NCBI GenBank assembly: GCA_027946555.1
Contig: JAPEVC010000034.1
Coordinates: forward strand, 124,001 to 188,000
Source: Gnomoniopsis sp. IMI 355080
Lineage: Eukaryota; Ascomycota; Sordariomycetes; Diaporthales; Gnomoniaceae
Length of the DNA: 64,000 bases
Direction of reading: 5' to 3'
How positions within the stretch are numbered: position 1 is the stretch's first letter; the number at the start of each line of letters is the position of its first letter. The notes under the pieces were generated by a model. That model had not been told where the DNA came from and did not search any database. It saw nothing but the letters and a program-made list of their open reading frames with translations. Both the position numbers and the translations under genes were made by a program. Of this stretch, positions 32,022 to 45,600 are shown one piece after another.

Positions 32022-34195
32022 ATGCGTATTTCGCAAATATCTTTGAACGCTCTGCTTCTCCTTGGCTTGCAGGGAACCAATGGAGCAGTAATCGTAACGC
32101 CCAGAGAACAGACAACGGAATATGTCCCTAACAAGCTGGTCAGCCGACAATCAAGTACGAGTTACACACTGCCACAACAAGCCAGCAATGACACAGCGAG
32201 GGCTGCAGCCTTGTACGTAGTCCTTTTCGCCCTTTACGGCCTTCGGTCATACTTCTGAGCCTGGGGCTTTTTTTTTTTATTTATAAAAAAAAGACAAGAA
32301 TGCTAATGTGAACGACGTACAGAGCAAGTACGCGGGCTGGTTTTCTCTATGGGCCACCTATTGCCGGAGGACCGGCGTATCCCTCTGGCGCCATTGGGAA
32401 TGCGACTGCCGCAGCAGACCTCGCGTCTCTTGACGTTGAGTTGGCTGCCGAGCGAGCGATGGCTACCGAAGACGCTACACTTGCCACTGGAGCATTCGAG
32501 GCAAAAGTGGTACGTTTTTATGAATATTGTACCGTGGAATGCTGGTCTTGATCCTCTTGATTGAATATCAAATTGACATTGATTGGAACAAATAGGCTGT
32601 GACGGGTGGGCTCGTTAACTTGGAAGCCTATGCATCACTTTACGATAATGAGTGGAAGAACACACTCCCCAAAGGCCCTGCGCCTGGAGTGTTATCTAAT
32701 TATACTCAAGACCTGATGTTCTCGATGGAGCGCCTATCTGTCAGCCCCTACGCCGTCGCCAGATTAGACCCATTAAGCGACTCCCTTGCCTTCGAGGTAG
32801 ATGATCTCACAGCACAGGCCATATCGGGCTCGACATTGGAGGAGCTTTTCGAGGTTGGCAGGCTATTTTACATCGACCACTCCGCACAAGGTAGTCTGGA
32901 ACGTACGGATGTATACGCTGCGGCATGCGATGCTTATTTTTACATCGACGAGGCGTCAGGCAATTTCCTTCCCCTCGCCATCCGGACCGGTGTAGGTGCA
33001 AACCTGATCTATACGCCCCGAGATGAGGCGAACGACTGGCTGCTGGCCAAGATGATTTTCAATGGCAATGATATGTTGTAAGCTTTGGTCAAGTGCTCCC
33101 TGAATTATTTTCTGCCGTTTCTTCTTGGCTGACTGTTTGACAGCTTTGCCCAATTCAACCACTTGGCAGGCACACACGAGGTTGTGCAAATTGTCTGGAT
33201 GGCAGCCATCCGTACAATCAGCGCCGAGCATCCCGTCTACGGGATACTTGAGCGCCTGATGTACCAGGTCTTTGCCGTCCAACCGATCGCCCGAGACGTT
33301 CTGTTTGCCACAGGCCAGGCCGTCGATGAGATCTTTGGATACACAGGCAGTGCGGCCCAGCAATTTACCGACGAGCTCTACAACGGTGGTAAAGGAGCGT
33401 TTCAGTCAAACTACTTCCTCACAGACCTCGAGAATAGGGGACTTATCAACTCCAAGATTGGCCCTGAACTCTCTCATTTCCCATTCTACGAGGATGCATT
33501 GGTCATTCACTCGGCAATTCAGGCGTTCATGACGTCCTTTGTGGATTCCTACTACGTCTCGGACGCCGATGTGTTGAGGGACAGCGAGATACAGGCCTGG
33601 GGGCCAGAGGCGAACGATCACGCGGGTGTCTATGACTTCCCGCAAAGCATCTCAACCAAGAAGGAATTGATTGATATTCTTACTCATATGGTGCGTCAAA
33701 AGAACAGCCTTAAACCCCCCTCCCCCCCCCCTTTCTCGCCTAAACTTGTATTCTGACGATTCACAGGCTCATCTGGCATCTACCGCTCACCACGCCGTCA
33801 ACACGAACGAGCTGGCCTCTGTCAGCATGACCCTGCCTTTCCACCCAGCAGCCCTCTCCAAACCGCTTCCCACTACCAAGGGCAACACCTCTGTTATCAG
33901 TTACCTACCGTCCTTTGCAAGGTGCACTGAGCAGCTCTACATCAATGCGGTCTTTGCTCGGCCGCTGCTTGTTGATACTAATCGGACGCTGGTCCATATG
34001 TTTGACGACGCCGATATGTTGGCACGAATGAACGGTCCAACCAACGCCGCCGCTGCAATGTTTCAGACCACCATGGAGGTCTTCAGCGATGTTGTCAGCG
34101 CGAGGACCTTTGATTCGAACGGCCTATCGCAGGGAATGCCATTCCTTTGGCGGGCCCTGGACCCAAACGTGGCACCATTTTCTGTGACCATCTAG
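32022..34195 (+). CDS. Secreted lipoxygenase, manganese-lipoxygenase-like
   Basis: Five exons: 32022-32212, 32323-32509, 32596-33077, 33144-33690, 33767-34195 (1836 nt, 611 aa); introns 110, 86, 66 and 76 nt. A signal peptide (MRISQISLNALLLLGLQGTNG) fits the secreted fungal class. The catalytic domain has IYTPRDEANDWLLAKMIFNGND, metal-ligand segment FNHLAGTHEVVQ, then HSAIQAFMTSFVDSYY, second ligand segment STAHHAVNTNE (His-x3-Asn) and the C-terminal carboxylate in FSVTI. It oxygenates polyunsaturated fatty acids such as linoleic acid to hydroperoxides. The last residue is Ile, whereas the described manganese enzymes mostly end in Val, so the metal is uncertain. Intron 1 contains facing T and A runs (32268-32292). 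Secreted lipoxygenases of plant pathogens have been linked to lipid signalling in the host. Confidence 0.9.
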
Positions 34196-37100
34196 GCTGG
34201 AACCGAAGTAGTTACCTCTTTCGGTATCTATTATAGTTTAATATTTAATACCCATTTAATTTTCTTGACATTCCTTTCGTAAGATACGACTCCATTCGTC
34301 GCTCGATAAACTTACCTCAGAAATCCTGAATCCCATCATACGTACCATGTAAGACGGCAATTTCCTGCGACTCGTGATTGCGTACAGCGAGTACACACCA
34401 ATCTGTTGAGCAGCGCTTACGAAGTCTGACAAGTTAGGACGGGCTTTTCATATTGGTCCAGGTGTCTCTTCCCAATAGGCTTACATTGCCCGCAGCCCTT
34501 GAGAATTAAACACCTAGTCCCCAACTGTCAAAACTAGCCTTTCAGAGAATCGAAATTTTGATGCATTCTGCAAGCCACATGGCAGTAGTCATGCCACATA
34601 GATATCTAGCTAGGTAGGCAGGGTAGGTAGGCTGGAAGGTAAGCTTGCGTACGCTATAGGAGCTCGCTTACCTCCAGCTGCAGCTGTAGTGGCTGCTAGA
34701 CCACGTGTCAGGGTGATTGCTCACCTAGTATACTCCCCTGGCAAACCACAACAGAGATTGGCCGAACGACGGCGGAGCCTTCCAGCACTCTGCCATGAAG
34801 GTAGAATGGCATGGATTTCATGCCAACCTGTTGTAGGGGCGCTTTGAGAGGGCAGGATTTGTCCTTCAGTACCTACCTCGTGTACATACTGAACTCGAGG
34901 GTGACACAAAGTATGATTGGCACTTTCTTTTAACCACCATGATCTAGTCCTTCCGTCAACACCTCATGTTACGAAGGGCGGTGTAGTCACCCGAATTTGT
35001 GACATTGCAATCCCCTAAATAGACCATTGACCGATTTAATCCGCCTCGATCATTAAAAGGGGCCGCCTTTCAGATCAGCTCGCTTATTTTCAATTATAGA
35101 TTCGCCCAAACTATGGTCTGTCGAAGCAGAAGTTCGACGATGAAGTTAACGGAGCGCACTTGCATCTGAGCAAGCTGCAACTCTGCAAACGTGCCTCGGG
35201 CACGCAGCTCTGCGTATGGAGGCGAAGAAGTCCTTGCAAATGGCTGGCTAGTTTAAACATTGCTCACTCGAGTCTTTGCATACTGCAAGAGGCTCTGATC
35301 ACCTTTGTAATCAAGGTGTCTTCACTCAGAGCCCAAGGCGCATTGGCATGCTTGAAGCTTGTGGGCAGTATGTCGTTCCAGGTTTGTGTCGCTTGAATCT
35401 TAACAGGCTGGTCGAAGACTGTTAGTAAATATCGCACTCGCGTTCAGAGTCAATAGAGAGAAAGAAAAACAATGCACGCATGTGATACTGGGGCAAGTGG
35501 CACCGTATTTGAGATGTTGTGGCGGTCTCCCCATACACCACGAGTCAAGACAGGGAGGTCGGCTACAAGATCCTTTGCAATCGGGATCGCCGCGATCCGC
35601 CCTCGGTTCAATGTATCAGATTATCTCGAGTCAACTCTAAGATAAAGACGCTTTTTAGTAATGTGGTTGTGTGCCTTGTTTTGCCATGCCTACTCAATAC
35701 ACGAAAACGGGTATTCGGCTTCAACTTGGCTGACTGTCCAGTAAGGTGAATTCTGAACAAAGAGCTGAGACAGCATCTACAGCCGGGAGTTGGCCCTACC
35801 TAGGCATATAGGTACTTGGGTACCTGATAGATAGCCGGGAGAGGTTCAGCTTGGAAACACTCGTTTCGTGAGCCAAGACGTTTGCGTTGTTGCTGGCAGA
35901 GGAGCACGGTGATTCCCGGGCGGCACTCGTCATCAAGACAAGTTGTCGTTTCTTTATTTGAAAAAAGTATTTATGTTTTTTTCAGACATTGCATGGCAAG
36001 CTGACGCTGGAATGGATGAGACGATGTTTGGGTGATCGACGGCATCACCCATACTGTATTGTGCCAATGCTTTTATGAAGTGCATTAGGCTCCAGTTGAT
36101 TTGAGATGGCAAGAATCAACGTTGCCTCATTTGATGGCATATTTCTGGAGGATCCTCAATTTCAAGTAGCAACGTTCGCGCGGGAGACCCATGAACTTAT
36201 TGATTGCGTTGTCTTACACCGATGCTATTTTGGGTCTGCTTCTCAATGTATGTTATTCTGTAGTGTTCACCCACGATCTAAGGGAACAAATCATTGATTC
36301 TACTACAAGTTTTGCGTGGGACTCGAGACCATCATCAATTGTACTGACAATACCTCCAAACACGGAAGAGTGGGAGACCGGCGATTAGGCTGTCTGATCT
36401 ACCCCAGGCCAAGGATCTCTCCGTGTGTAACCCCCAAGCACCCCTGCTGATATTCTAGCTGAACTTGAGGCTCAACTCAACCCATCTTTTTAGTGCGAAC
36501 GCCTTATACGTTGGACGATCGCTTGGCGCAGACGGGGCCTAGGCTGTCAGTGCTGGGGGCAGGTCAGACGGTCCACTGAATAAGCCAGTATGCCAAGCTT
36601 TTTACTATGGTAGCCCGATCGCATGGGAGTAGGGGTGTACCTTGTCCAACGCCATGACAGCCCCCTGGGCACACTGGGCACTTGAGGCTGATCATGTACA
36701 AGTCGTCACAACCCGCGTTTCACAAGGCCAGATTCTTGGTGGCCGGCCCACGAGTGCGTGAATAAGCTTTTCATACTAGGTATCTCACCCAGTCTATACG
36801 GTTCACCTTACCGGCAACTTCCAAACACTATAGTGGGCTGAGCCTGTTCGATGGGGAAGAGTATGGGGAAGAGGGGGGTGGAGTGCCCTCTATCCGGTCA
36901 CAAGGAAGCCATGGGGGCTGGAACTTCGAGGAGAAGTCCAGGCCCTCGCAAGGACACTGTACGTACCTCACAAAAGTACTTCACCGAATTGTTAGAGTTT
37001 GTAGCAGTTGAGGGAGGCTACACATCATGGCAATGCATTTGGCGTGAGAGCCACTGGCATATACGCCGTTGAGCGTGTGCATTGCCTCAACTTTCTGGAC

Positions 37101-37587
37101 CAGTGACCGTAGATCATGCACCACGCCCAAATAGCATGCGAATTTGTTTGGCCACCACAATTGCTGGGAAGATCATCATTTCAAAGATGCACTGCTGTCT
37201 GGGAGTACGTACCTTTTGAGTCAGGCTTTACATCTGCCAAACTGCCGTGTCGTCTCCTCCCTGACTCCACCAATCCAAGGCGTCTGGGTTCTCGCCCGAG
37301 CAGCTTCTTATCCCCGTACCCTTGCTTTACCTCATATGGATGATGAACATTCGAAACTTGCGGGATGGTCATCCCGAGTCTGGGATGAGGGTGACATCTC
37401 ATGGCACTGCAATGCGAATACAAATATCAAATCTCCTCGATTAACGCAACCTCTTTCTCTACCTGCTTCTTCGTCCTACCGCTGAACTATTGTCTAGACC
37501 ATCTTCTGTCGTTCACATTCCTTTTTTCACCACTACAATCTTTTAATCATCTGCCCGTCGCCGGCCGACCTATACCAAACAATCAAA
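34196..37587. other. Gene-poor stretch, 3.4 kb
   Basis: No gene is supported on either strand; the longest ORFs are under 115 codons and motif-free. CTAGGTAGG-type repeats occur at about 34610-34635 and TACCTAGG at about 35798. The last 100 bases before 37588 are strongly pyrimidine-rich, the likely leader of the next gene. Confidence 0.5.
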
Positions 37588-37846
37588 ATGCAGTACTCTG
37601 TCCTCGCCCTCGTCACTCTCGTCGCTGCCGTCATGGCTAGCCGTAAGTACTATCATGGTTGGGTCATGAGCTTGTACATGAAGAGTGGTTGGCTAATGGA
37701 AGAATGATACAGCCTCCAAACGTCAAGCTGCCGCTGCCGGTGGTCAGCCTACCGTGCAGGATGCTGCCATGACCAACCAGGCTGGTGAGGTCATTGCCTT
37801 CGACTCCGCGAACGTCTACCTCGACTCCGTCGCCAAGGGTCTGTAA
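37588..37846 (+). CDS. Small secreted protein with Kex2 site, 62 aa
   Basis: Two exons: 37588-37642 and 37713-37846; intron 37643-37712 (70 nt, GTAAGT..ACAG, GCTAATG branch-like). The product starts with a clear signal peptide (MQYSVLALVTLVAAVMAS), then PSKR, a dibasic Kex2-type site, then QAAAAGGQPTVQDAAMTNQAG and a tail ending DSANVYLDSVAKGL. There is no cysteine, which is unusual for secreted effectors. The long CT-rich leader (about 37440-37585) is typical of strongly expressed fungal genes. It stands alone with no gene within 2.5 kb on either side. It could be a wall-associated or signalling peptide; no family recognised. Confidence 0.7.
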
Positions 37847-40377
37847 ATTGGCCATTACGGTTTAGTTTATGGTGTATGTGGAAGTTGTACACGGTTGAGT
37901 GGGATGTGTTGACGTTGGTCGGGAGCTGGAAGGTATGGCGGTGCATGACCGGACACGACCGCAATACGGTAATATAGAGTGCCGGTTGGAAGACGAGGAC
38001 TGGACTTTAGTTGAGACAGGCAGGAGTGGTCAGGATTGTGGGACGGCTTGCCATGGTTAGCGGCGTCCACATGTGGGTGAAGTTTTACTTTCACAACGAT
38101 CTCTTGTAGAGCAGTAAGGTAACTGAACTGATACAGTCGCTATCTGCTCATTCTGGCTTTATGCCGTACTCAGGTGAAAGTTGTGTGTGCAGGAGGTTGT
38201 TGGGGAGCGCTGTCACGTAGTCCAAGTCGGTGCTGCAACGCGAATGTCATGATGCAGTGATGAGTTCCCCATCCAGCTGCACTGGAAGAATAAAAGCGAT
38301 GGTGTGTCCGGCAGATATCAACAAGTACTAGTGGATGAGGGCTCCCATTATCAGCCGGACTAAAATTCTCGAAGCAGTCACTCACTAAAAGAGCTCACAG
38401 AAGGACGTAGACATAGACCTCGGCTCCTCTTAACAGTAGATCTGTGGAGTGATGTGTGGACTGATCAGTCAATCAGTAGACTTGCCTAAGCACGTAGCAT
38501 TGCATTCTGGTGAGCACATGATCAACATGGCTCGTATCTGCCCGGTTCAGCCGGTCTGCTCAACGCGTCCTCGGATGATTCGGCCAAAACAATGTACATT
38601 TTGGAAAAGACCGCCAATACGGGAAACACGGCCAATGGCTGGTAGGAGCTATATTGTTCTTTACTCCGAGGTCGTCATCAACGATGGCGATGCATCACCC
38701 GATACGGAGAAGCAAAGGAGGAGCTGACGTTGAAATTCGAGGCCGGCTGAGCCGAAGACTCCACGTTCACCGGTAGGTGGGCGTCGGAGCACAATAAGCT
38801 TCTGCGAAATTATGGGTTTATGTACAGCACATCTCCTTGTTTTGGAATATGCTTAACGCCGCGTCGCAAGTCATTCTTTGTTGATTACGTCTCCAGTTTT
38901 CACTTTGTGAAATTTTGTAGGATGCCCGGCAGGCCAAGCAGAAACTAATGGCGTTAGCGATATGTTGTGTGCTGAAGAATCTATTTATAGAATATCAGTC
39001 GTGACTCGGTCGGGAGATGAGCCTCATAAATGACGAGACCGCGGCTGATCGACGACACGCGAAATCGGAACTCTTCCAGGAGTGGATGTTGGCAAAGCCA
39101 CAAGGACACCGTTCCGAAGCGGAACTAGCACATGGTTTGCAGAATAGTGTGCAGCGGAACAAGGCATCTTGGTCACCACTCAGACAGCTGGACTCTGAAG
39201 GATTGTTCTTGCTCCACTGCTGGCAACGACCAAGACTCGACTTCTTGCTCATACGAGGGGGCCGGCAGTGCTGATACCCAGCCAACCCTAGCTTGATGGG
39301 CCCCTCGGTTCGAGCCGATCACCGCTGGCTTAGTACTGGGTGTTCTGCAAACCTTGTCAAGTTGGTTGGACAAGCAGTTCTTACGTTGGCGCTTTACTTT
39401 GCGTCTCTGGCTTCCGGAGCGCTCTCCGGCGGGACCAACACACAGTTTGCGCTCAGCCGCATCAGACTAATATGTACACCGAGTCAAAATCACGGCCACC
39501 AAAGGAATTAGTTGCTGACCTCATGTGTTGGTCAATTTTTTTCTTCCGAACTCCACAGACGTTTACTTGGCAAAGCCCCGAGTCACCATTGAATCCAGCA
39601 ACACGCATGTGCGTTCGTGTCTCTTGACGGGCTTTCTGGGCCCTCCAGCTCTGGCTTGCGTGTCGTTGCTGGCGAACATCGTGTAGGTGGAGCCGCCCCT
39701 GGACCCCGGATCCTCAAGTGTTCAGAGCGCCAGTTTCCCGCAACATTGCCCAGTTTTCCCTTTCATCTCCCACCAGGGGGTTTCCTTCTTTTTTGGTGAG
39801 CTGATGAGAAGAGCCACCAACCGCGGAGAATTTTCTAGCCCTTTTTTTTTCTCCCTCCTCTCTTTCTCTTGTATTTGTTTCTCCCTCCGTGCCCGAGTGT
39901 GGCTTGGACCCATCATTAGAAAGTGACTGCCTGCACACAGTCAAAATTGTAAGCACCGCACAGCCTGCCTGGTCATAGCTTTCCGGATCTGGCTGCAATC
40001 TCGTTCTGCGAGTGGAAATGGCTGCCCCTTCGCGTATGCCCGATATTCAAAAAGGTGGGCTTTGTTGCAGTCAAATGATTCCAGAATCTGGGGATGCCGT
40101 CTCTCCTAGTAGTGCTAGGTCCCTATATGAGAGCGAACCACCCGGTTGTTAAGGCGTGACTGTCACCGCCCCCTTTTTCTTCTTTTGTCTTGTTGATTGT
40201 TTATTCTTTATTGGCAAAAAATAGCGAAACAGAGGGAATGTAATTGGGATCCCATTGCCTCAAATCCATTAAGGCCAGTACCCAGCATAGCAGACGTCGA
40301 CCTCGAGACTGGTCCCGCTGGACCGCACACCACCAATAGATAATCTGCAGGAGCAGATATCTATCACTCAGCACAAA
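37847..40377. other. Gene-poor stretch, 2.5 kb
   Basis: No gene is supported. ORFs on both strands at 38990-39285 and 39293-39627 overlap each other without motifs. An ACGCGT hexamer lies at about 38562. T-rich run at about 39842-39850. Confidence 0.5.
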
Positions 40378-42097
40378 ATGGCCAAGCACCGTGATCAGGC
40401 AAAGTTTGACCGTGCCGAATGGCGGTTAATGGTCCTCCTGCCATGCTGGATTGCGCAGATCTCACTACTTTTGATCCTCATTGGCATATCCTCATATCTC
40501 CTCTCCAACGCCATGAAAGACGATGTCGAGGTGCGCGCGACCGCTATAGCGTAGGTTGCTTTCCCCCAATACTCCACGGTATATCGTATATCAACTGCCA
40601 GAGACTGACCGACAATTAGATGGGAGGGCATAAATATTGGAGTGGGCGTCATCTCGGTGCTTCTCACAGCCGTTGAAATCGTACGGACGATATTAGAAAC
40701 CCTGACACCCAAGATTCTGTTGGCTGCCAATATGGTGAAGCTCTTTGGAGTGATCCTGTCCATGATTATGGACGGTCTCGTGACTGGTACAGATTTGAGT
40801 TCATGGGCCGACGGGACGTTGGTCATACACAGTTTCCTAATGTAAGTGAAATTCATGTGGTGCCTGCAACGTACGATACTAATATACATTGTCCAGAATC
40901 TCAATCCTCGCCTTGGGGTCCTATGCCTCGTGGAAGTGGAGGCGTCTGGCAGAGTACGACGACTATCATCTGCCTGGTAATGTGAAGCCATTCGGCTTCA
41001 AGAGTGACCTCAAGAACAGAGGATTCAAACAGCATTCTCGAATCGTCTCGGAAGACCTGGACTGGGATCCCGACCTGGAGTATGGGAACAATGTCGAGAT
41101 TGTCAGCGGATCCTCTCCAGCGCTTATGGCACCCTCACCCGGCGAACCATCTCACTCCTACACTGCAGCGGTACGCGAGAGTGTAGCCTCCTTCACCAAG
41201 CTCACGGGGCGACTGAACTTCAGCTTGACCAACGATGTGGACGAGGCAAACACCAGCGCGCAGCGAAGCCGCGCCGGCACCGCCTCATCACTCATGGCCT
41301 CGGAGACCGCGTACGACCCTGTAGCCCAGCAGATGGCTGACAACACCAACGAGTCCGAAGCCACAAACACTACCGGGAGACCGCGTGCGGCCTCCTACAT
41401 CTCCGTCACGGGCTCCGGCTCCAATCGCCGAGTATCATACAACCACACCCGAGACACCTCATACGAAGAATACGTCCGCGAACAAAAGGACAAGCGACGG
41501 GCCAGTCAGCACATAAGTCAGGGGTCGGACTCGGACTTCAGCTCGTCCACCTCGTCCGTCGGATCACCAACGCCCCCGACAACGACAGTGGAGGGATCGC
41601 GTGTCACCTCCCGGGACTCGGCAGCAGCGTACCGGTTGAGTCTCAACCTCAAGAACGAGGTGGACGACGCCCTGAGCTCGCAATTTGGTTGGGGCGTAGC
41701 GAGCAGATCGAGCAGCATGGATAGCGAGATGGCCGGCGGACAGCCGCCTGCGATTGCTGTGGGCGGTGGAGCCGTCAAGCCGCCAAAGAATGTGCGAGAC
41801 AGTTTGGGCAGGGCACCAAGCGATGGGAGTGAGAAGGTGACGTTTGAGAATACATCGGAGGAGACGTCAGAAGATAATGCAGAGAATGATGTGGAGAGGA
41901 CAAGAGAGAATCGGGATGAGGCGTCAAGGGCGCTGCTTGGTGGCAATCGGGAGGATGATGTCCAACACCCGGACTTGCTCAGACCCGGGAGGCCAAAGAG
42001 TGAGGCAATAGCTTTCGTGGTCACGCCGCCCCCAAAGTCGCCGGAGCTGGGTGCCAGCTCCAGGATGACATGGGGAAGCGCATACGCTCGGAATTGA
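40378..42097 (+). CDS. Four-TM protein with long disordered tail, uncharacterised
   Basis: Three exons: 40378-40550, 40620-40841, 40897-42097 (1596 nt, 531 aa); introns 69 and 55 nt. Start MAKHRDQAKFDR is short and polar. Four hydrophobic helices: about residues 19-45 (LLPCWIAQISLLLLILIGIS), 60-82 (NIGVGVISVLLTAVEIV), 88-108 (LLAANMVKLFGVILSMIM) and 122-142 (LVIHSFLMIISILALGSYAS). The remaining roughly 385 residues are Ser/Thr/Glu-rich and probably cytosolic, with NVKPFGFKSDLKNRGFKQHS near the membrane. No known family recognised; the four-helix layout resembles fungal proteins of the plasma membrane with long tails. A serine-rich tail suggests phosphorylation. Confidence 0.8.
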
Positions 42098-42672
42098 AGC
42101 GGATGAGGTGCAGTCGCAGAATAGACTGATATCCATCCCAAAAGCATGAGAGCGATGCTCAAGTCAATACTTAATGAAGCGAACTTCCAAGCTAAAGCAC
42201 TGTGTCATTCCAGAGGACGTGTCCATGTGCGGTCGAGATATGTGTTGATTAGCGACTACTGGAGAATGACCAAAGTCGATTTGAGGAGCGACAACTGGAT
42301 GACTACGGAGACATGAAAGATGCAGTACGCTACGGGCAAACGCAACCCTTGCACTATTCTCGTCTGTCTAAAGCGGTCCATCACCATCGCCCAAACTATC
42401 GCGCATTCCCCAACCAGCCGTCCCAAAGTCCAACGCTATGCAAATGCTATGCCCAGGCATCATTCGTTCCAAACCGAAAAGAAATTACACGAGGTATCCA
42501 AATCAATAACTATACACAGCAGTATCCAAGATAATATGTACATGACGCACGGAGCGAGGCGAAACCCATTGGGGGGCCTTCCCAAGCTAGTGCGACTTTG
42601 CTTTCTCTTGACGTCTGCTGGAATATGGAGGTCTCCTGGAAAAACTCCATTACTCAATTGAAGACGAGGCGT
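42098..42672. other. Intergenic, 575 bp, convergent genes
   Basis: Holds the 3' flanks of the four-TM gene and the kinase gene. No other feature seen. Confidence 0.5.
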
Positions 42673-45600
42673 CTATTTGGTCGTATTCCACGTCCCCTTG
42701 ATCTTCTCATAGAGCTCTGTTCCCTTGAAGTCGTAGTCGTCACGGAACACGCAGAACGGATGCTCGGCAAGAAGCTTCGTGGCGGTAGGTCGTTCCCCGG
42801 GATTGCTACGTCAGCCATGTTAGCTTCACTCGCGCAGATAGGACAATCCAGTCGTGTCCAACAAGCTGGCGACTGTCGCATGGACCAAGAGTCAAACTTA
42901 CACAGTAAAACAGTCCCACATGAACGCCAACGCAACCGGTGTGACAGCCGCGCTGACCTCTTCTGGAATGGGCGGGGTCTCGCCGTTCGCGATCTTGTAT
43001 ATCGCACCGACAGCCTCGTCTTTACTCCACGGCCTGCGTCCTGCAAACATCTCTAGCACTACGCAACCCAAACTCCAGATATCCACCTTCGCGCTATAAC
43101 CCTCGCCTTGTGAGCGGATCACTTCGGGTGCCATCCAGAAAACGCTACCCTGCATGCTGTTGGTCTTGTCGTTGCCGTAAATGTTGTCCGTTTTCTTGGA
43201 GATGCCAAAATCAGAAATCTTGGCGGTCCCGTCAACGTCGAGGAGGATGTTGTCGGCCTTGAGATCGCGGTGGAGGATGCCCTCTCGGTGCAGGTAAGCC
43301 AGGCCCGAGAGCGTCTGGCGAGTGAGAGAAGCGACGACGGATTCCTCAAACTTGCCGTGTTTACGCAGGCAAGAACCGATGCTGCCACCAGGGATATACT
43401 CGAGGAAAATCGAAATGCTGGTCTCCTTCCTCTCGCATCCCAGGTACTGCACGATGTTTACATGGTCCAGATGCTGCATTGTGTCGATTTCCTGATCCAG
43501 CCCGGCCACGAGCTCTTTCATCTTGTCTTTGTCGCCACCTGCCGCCTTGGGGTTTACCTCGACCTCCTTGACGGCCAAGAATTCGGCTGTGGTGGCGTTC
43601 ATGCCCAAGTACACACGCCCATATGTGCCCTTGCCGATCAATTGACCCTTGAACCAACGGAAGGTCGTCTGACGCTTGGGAATCTGGTTGTTGGCGCTGT
43701 GTGGCAATGACGAAAGGTGGTCCTGGGGTATCTGCGGCAAAATCATGGAACCGCGCTGGGGCCGAATCTGGACGATATTGGCGTTGAACATCTTGGTCGA
43801 CTTGCGCCGCATGAGATTCGAGCTGCTCTTGGCACCCGCTGCGGAGTTGTTGGCGGCGACCTTCTCAGCAGCGCCTTCAGGCATGGGAGGCAACTCGCCG
43901 GGCCCTTGCGTATAGTTCTGGGTATAACGCTTGTGCACCACCTCGCGGATGGACTTCATTCTCCCGAGACCTTGGGAGCGCCGCGCACTGCTCTTACCCA
44001 CAAAAGAGGCTGGCCTCTCTAGTGCTTTGAGTGTGGACTCGTCGCTTCCGAGTGTATCTGTGTCATTATACAATTTACTTATCCTGGAAGATGTCAGGGG
44101 CTTGGTGTCTTCCTGTTGTTCTTGCCCCTCTTCGGCGATCGGACTTGGTGGCAGGTCACTCGGCTCATCCAAGACAGGCTGGTCCACATCTAGATTTGGA
44201 AAGAAGTCCTCGAGGTTGTTGATCAGCGCATCCGTGGGAGGACGATTAGCCCAGATCGAGGTGTCCTTCTCCATGAAACTTTTGCGTCGGCCCAACTTCA
44301 CGTCCTTGTCATTAGAATCCCAACTGTCGGACCGTGGAGTGTTCGGCGTTCTGCGTGAGCTCTTGGATGACTCGTCGTCGTCTGGCGACTTGCTTCCAGT
44401 ATTGAAGGTCACAGAAAGACCCTTCCTGGCGCGCGCGCTCATAGGCTTCTTTACGGCGACTTCATCCTCGTTGTCGCTGTCACCGTCCTTCCAGAAAGTG
44501 CCGCCGTTACTGGCTCCAGGTTCCTCTTTCTGAGTAGGTGGACTCGCAGTCTCCTTCCCCTTGGCAGGCCCGCGCCCAGCTAGGGGTTTCGCAAATAGTC
44601 CATCGTCCGAATCGGAGTCGGAGTTGTCGTCCTCGTCCTCATCTGATGAGGAGTCCCCATCGAAGATCCTGGGTTTGATGACAACCTTGGGCAGTTGTGG
44701 GGGGTGGTCCGATATACGTGTCGACTCCGGGCTGCTGTTGCCGGACGAGGCCGAACGTCGAGACTTGACCTCTTCTCCTGTTTGGATTTGTTTAGCTTCC
44801 GTGTCAAGCCTCAATGGATACTTGGAGCTGGCTTTCTTCAAGCTGGCCACACTCCTTTTCCGGGCGTTACGCCTCTCTAGTGGTGACGTTGTGTCGGACG
44901 GAGAGCCGCCGCGTCCAGGAGATAAGTCGGGCACGTCGAAAGCCTGGCCTCCCAAGCTCAACTTAGATGAGCTGGGCGATTCAGGCGTTCGCGGTCGCGG
45001 ACTTCCGCCACTTTCAATAGAAATAATGCTCTGATAAGCATTCTTACCTCTATCAGTGGTTGCTGATTCATCGCCATTGTCCGGGTTGCTCGCACTGGGC
45101 GAGTTCGACCTCCGCTGCCCAGCACTTCCAGGATGTCCGAAGCCACCCATGTTGCGACCAATACCAACCAGTGCTGATCCAATTCCGCCAAGCGCTTGTC
45201 GTTCGTTGGTAGGCTTCCTTTGTACCATCTGCTTTGGACTCTCTTGTAGTCCACTACCTGGTCGTTTTGTTGGGAATCCTTCACTACTCCCGACACTGCT
45301 TCGCTGGTGAGAGCCTCGTTTTGATAGCGAATTGGCTTTGATCAATGTCGCTGAGGGATCGAGAGGCGCTGCAGGAGCTCGTCGTTGCGGAGCAAACGCT
45401 GCATCAAAAGGCTTCTTATCCTCAAAGGGGGAATTGCGTGGCTCGTCGAAGTTCACCTGGCGACCCACGATACCAAGTCCACCGTCCACTGGCGAGGTGC
45501 TGTCCTTGCCAGCCTGTCGCTTTGCCAGGTACTCTTGTTGTTTTCGTTTAATCTCTGCCTGATATGCTTCGGATTGCTGGGCAAGGTCGGTCTCTTTATC

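Noticed and set aside
19638..34195. P450 and lipoxygenase as a metabolite cluster
   Set aside because: No polyketide, peptide or terpene synthase is near; the genes between are unrelated and about 11 kb separates them.
39017..39285. Overlapping ORFs on both strands near 39 kb
   Set aside because: Both are short, motif-free and mutually antisense.
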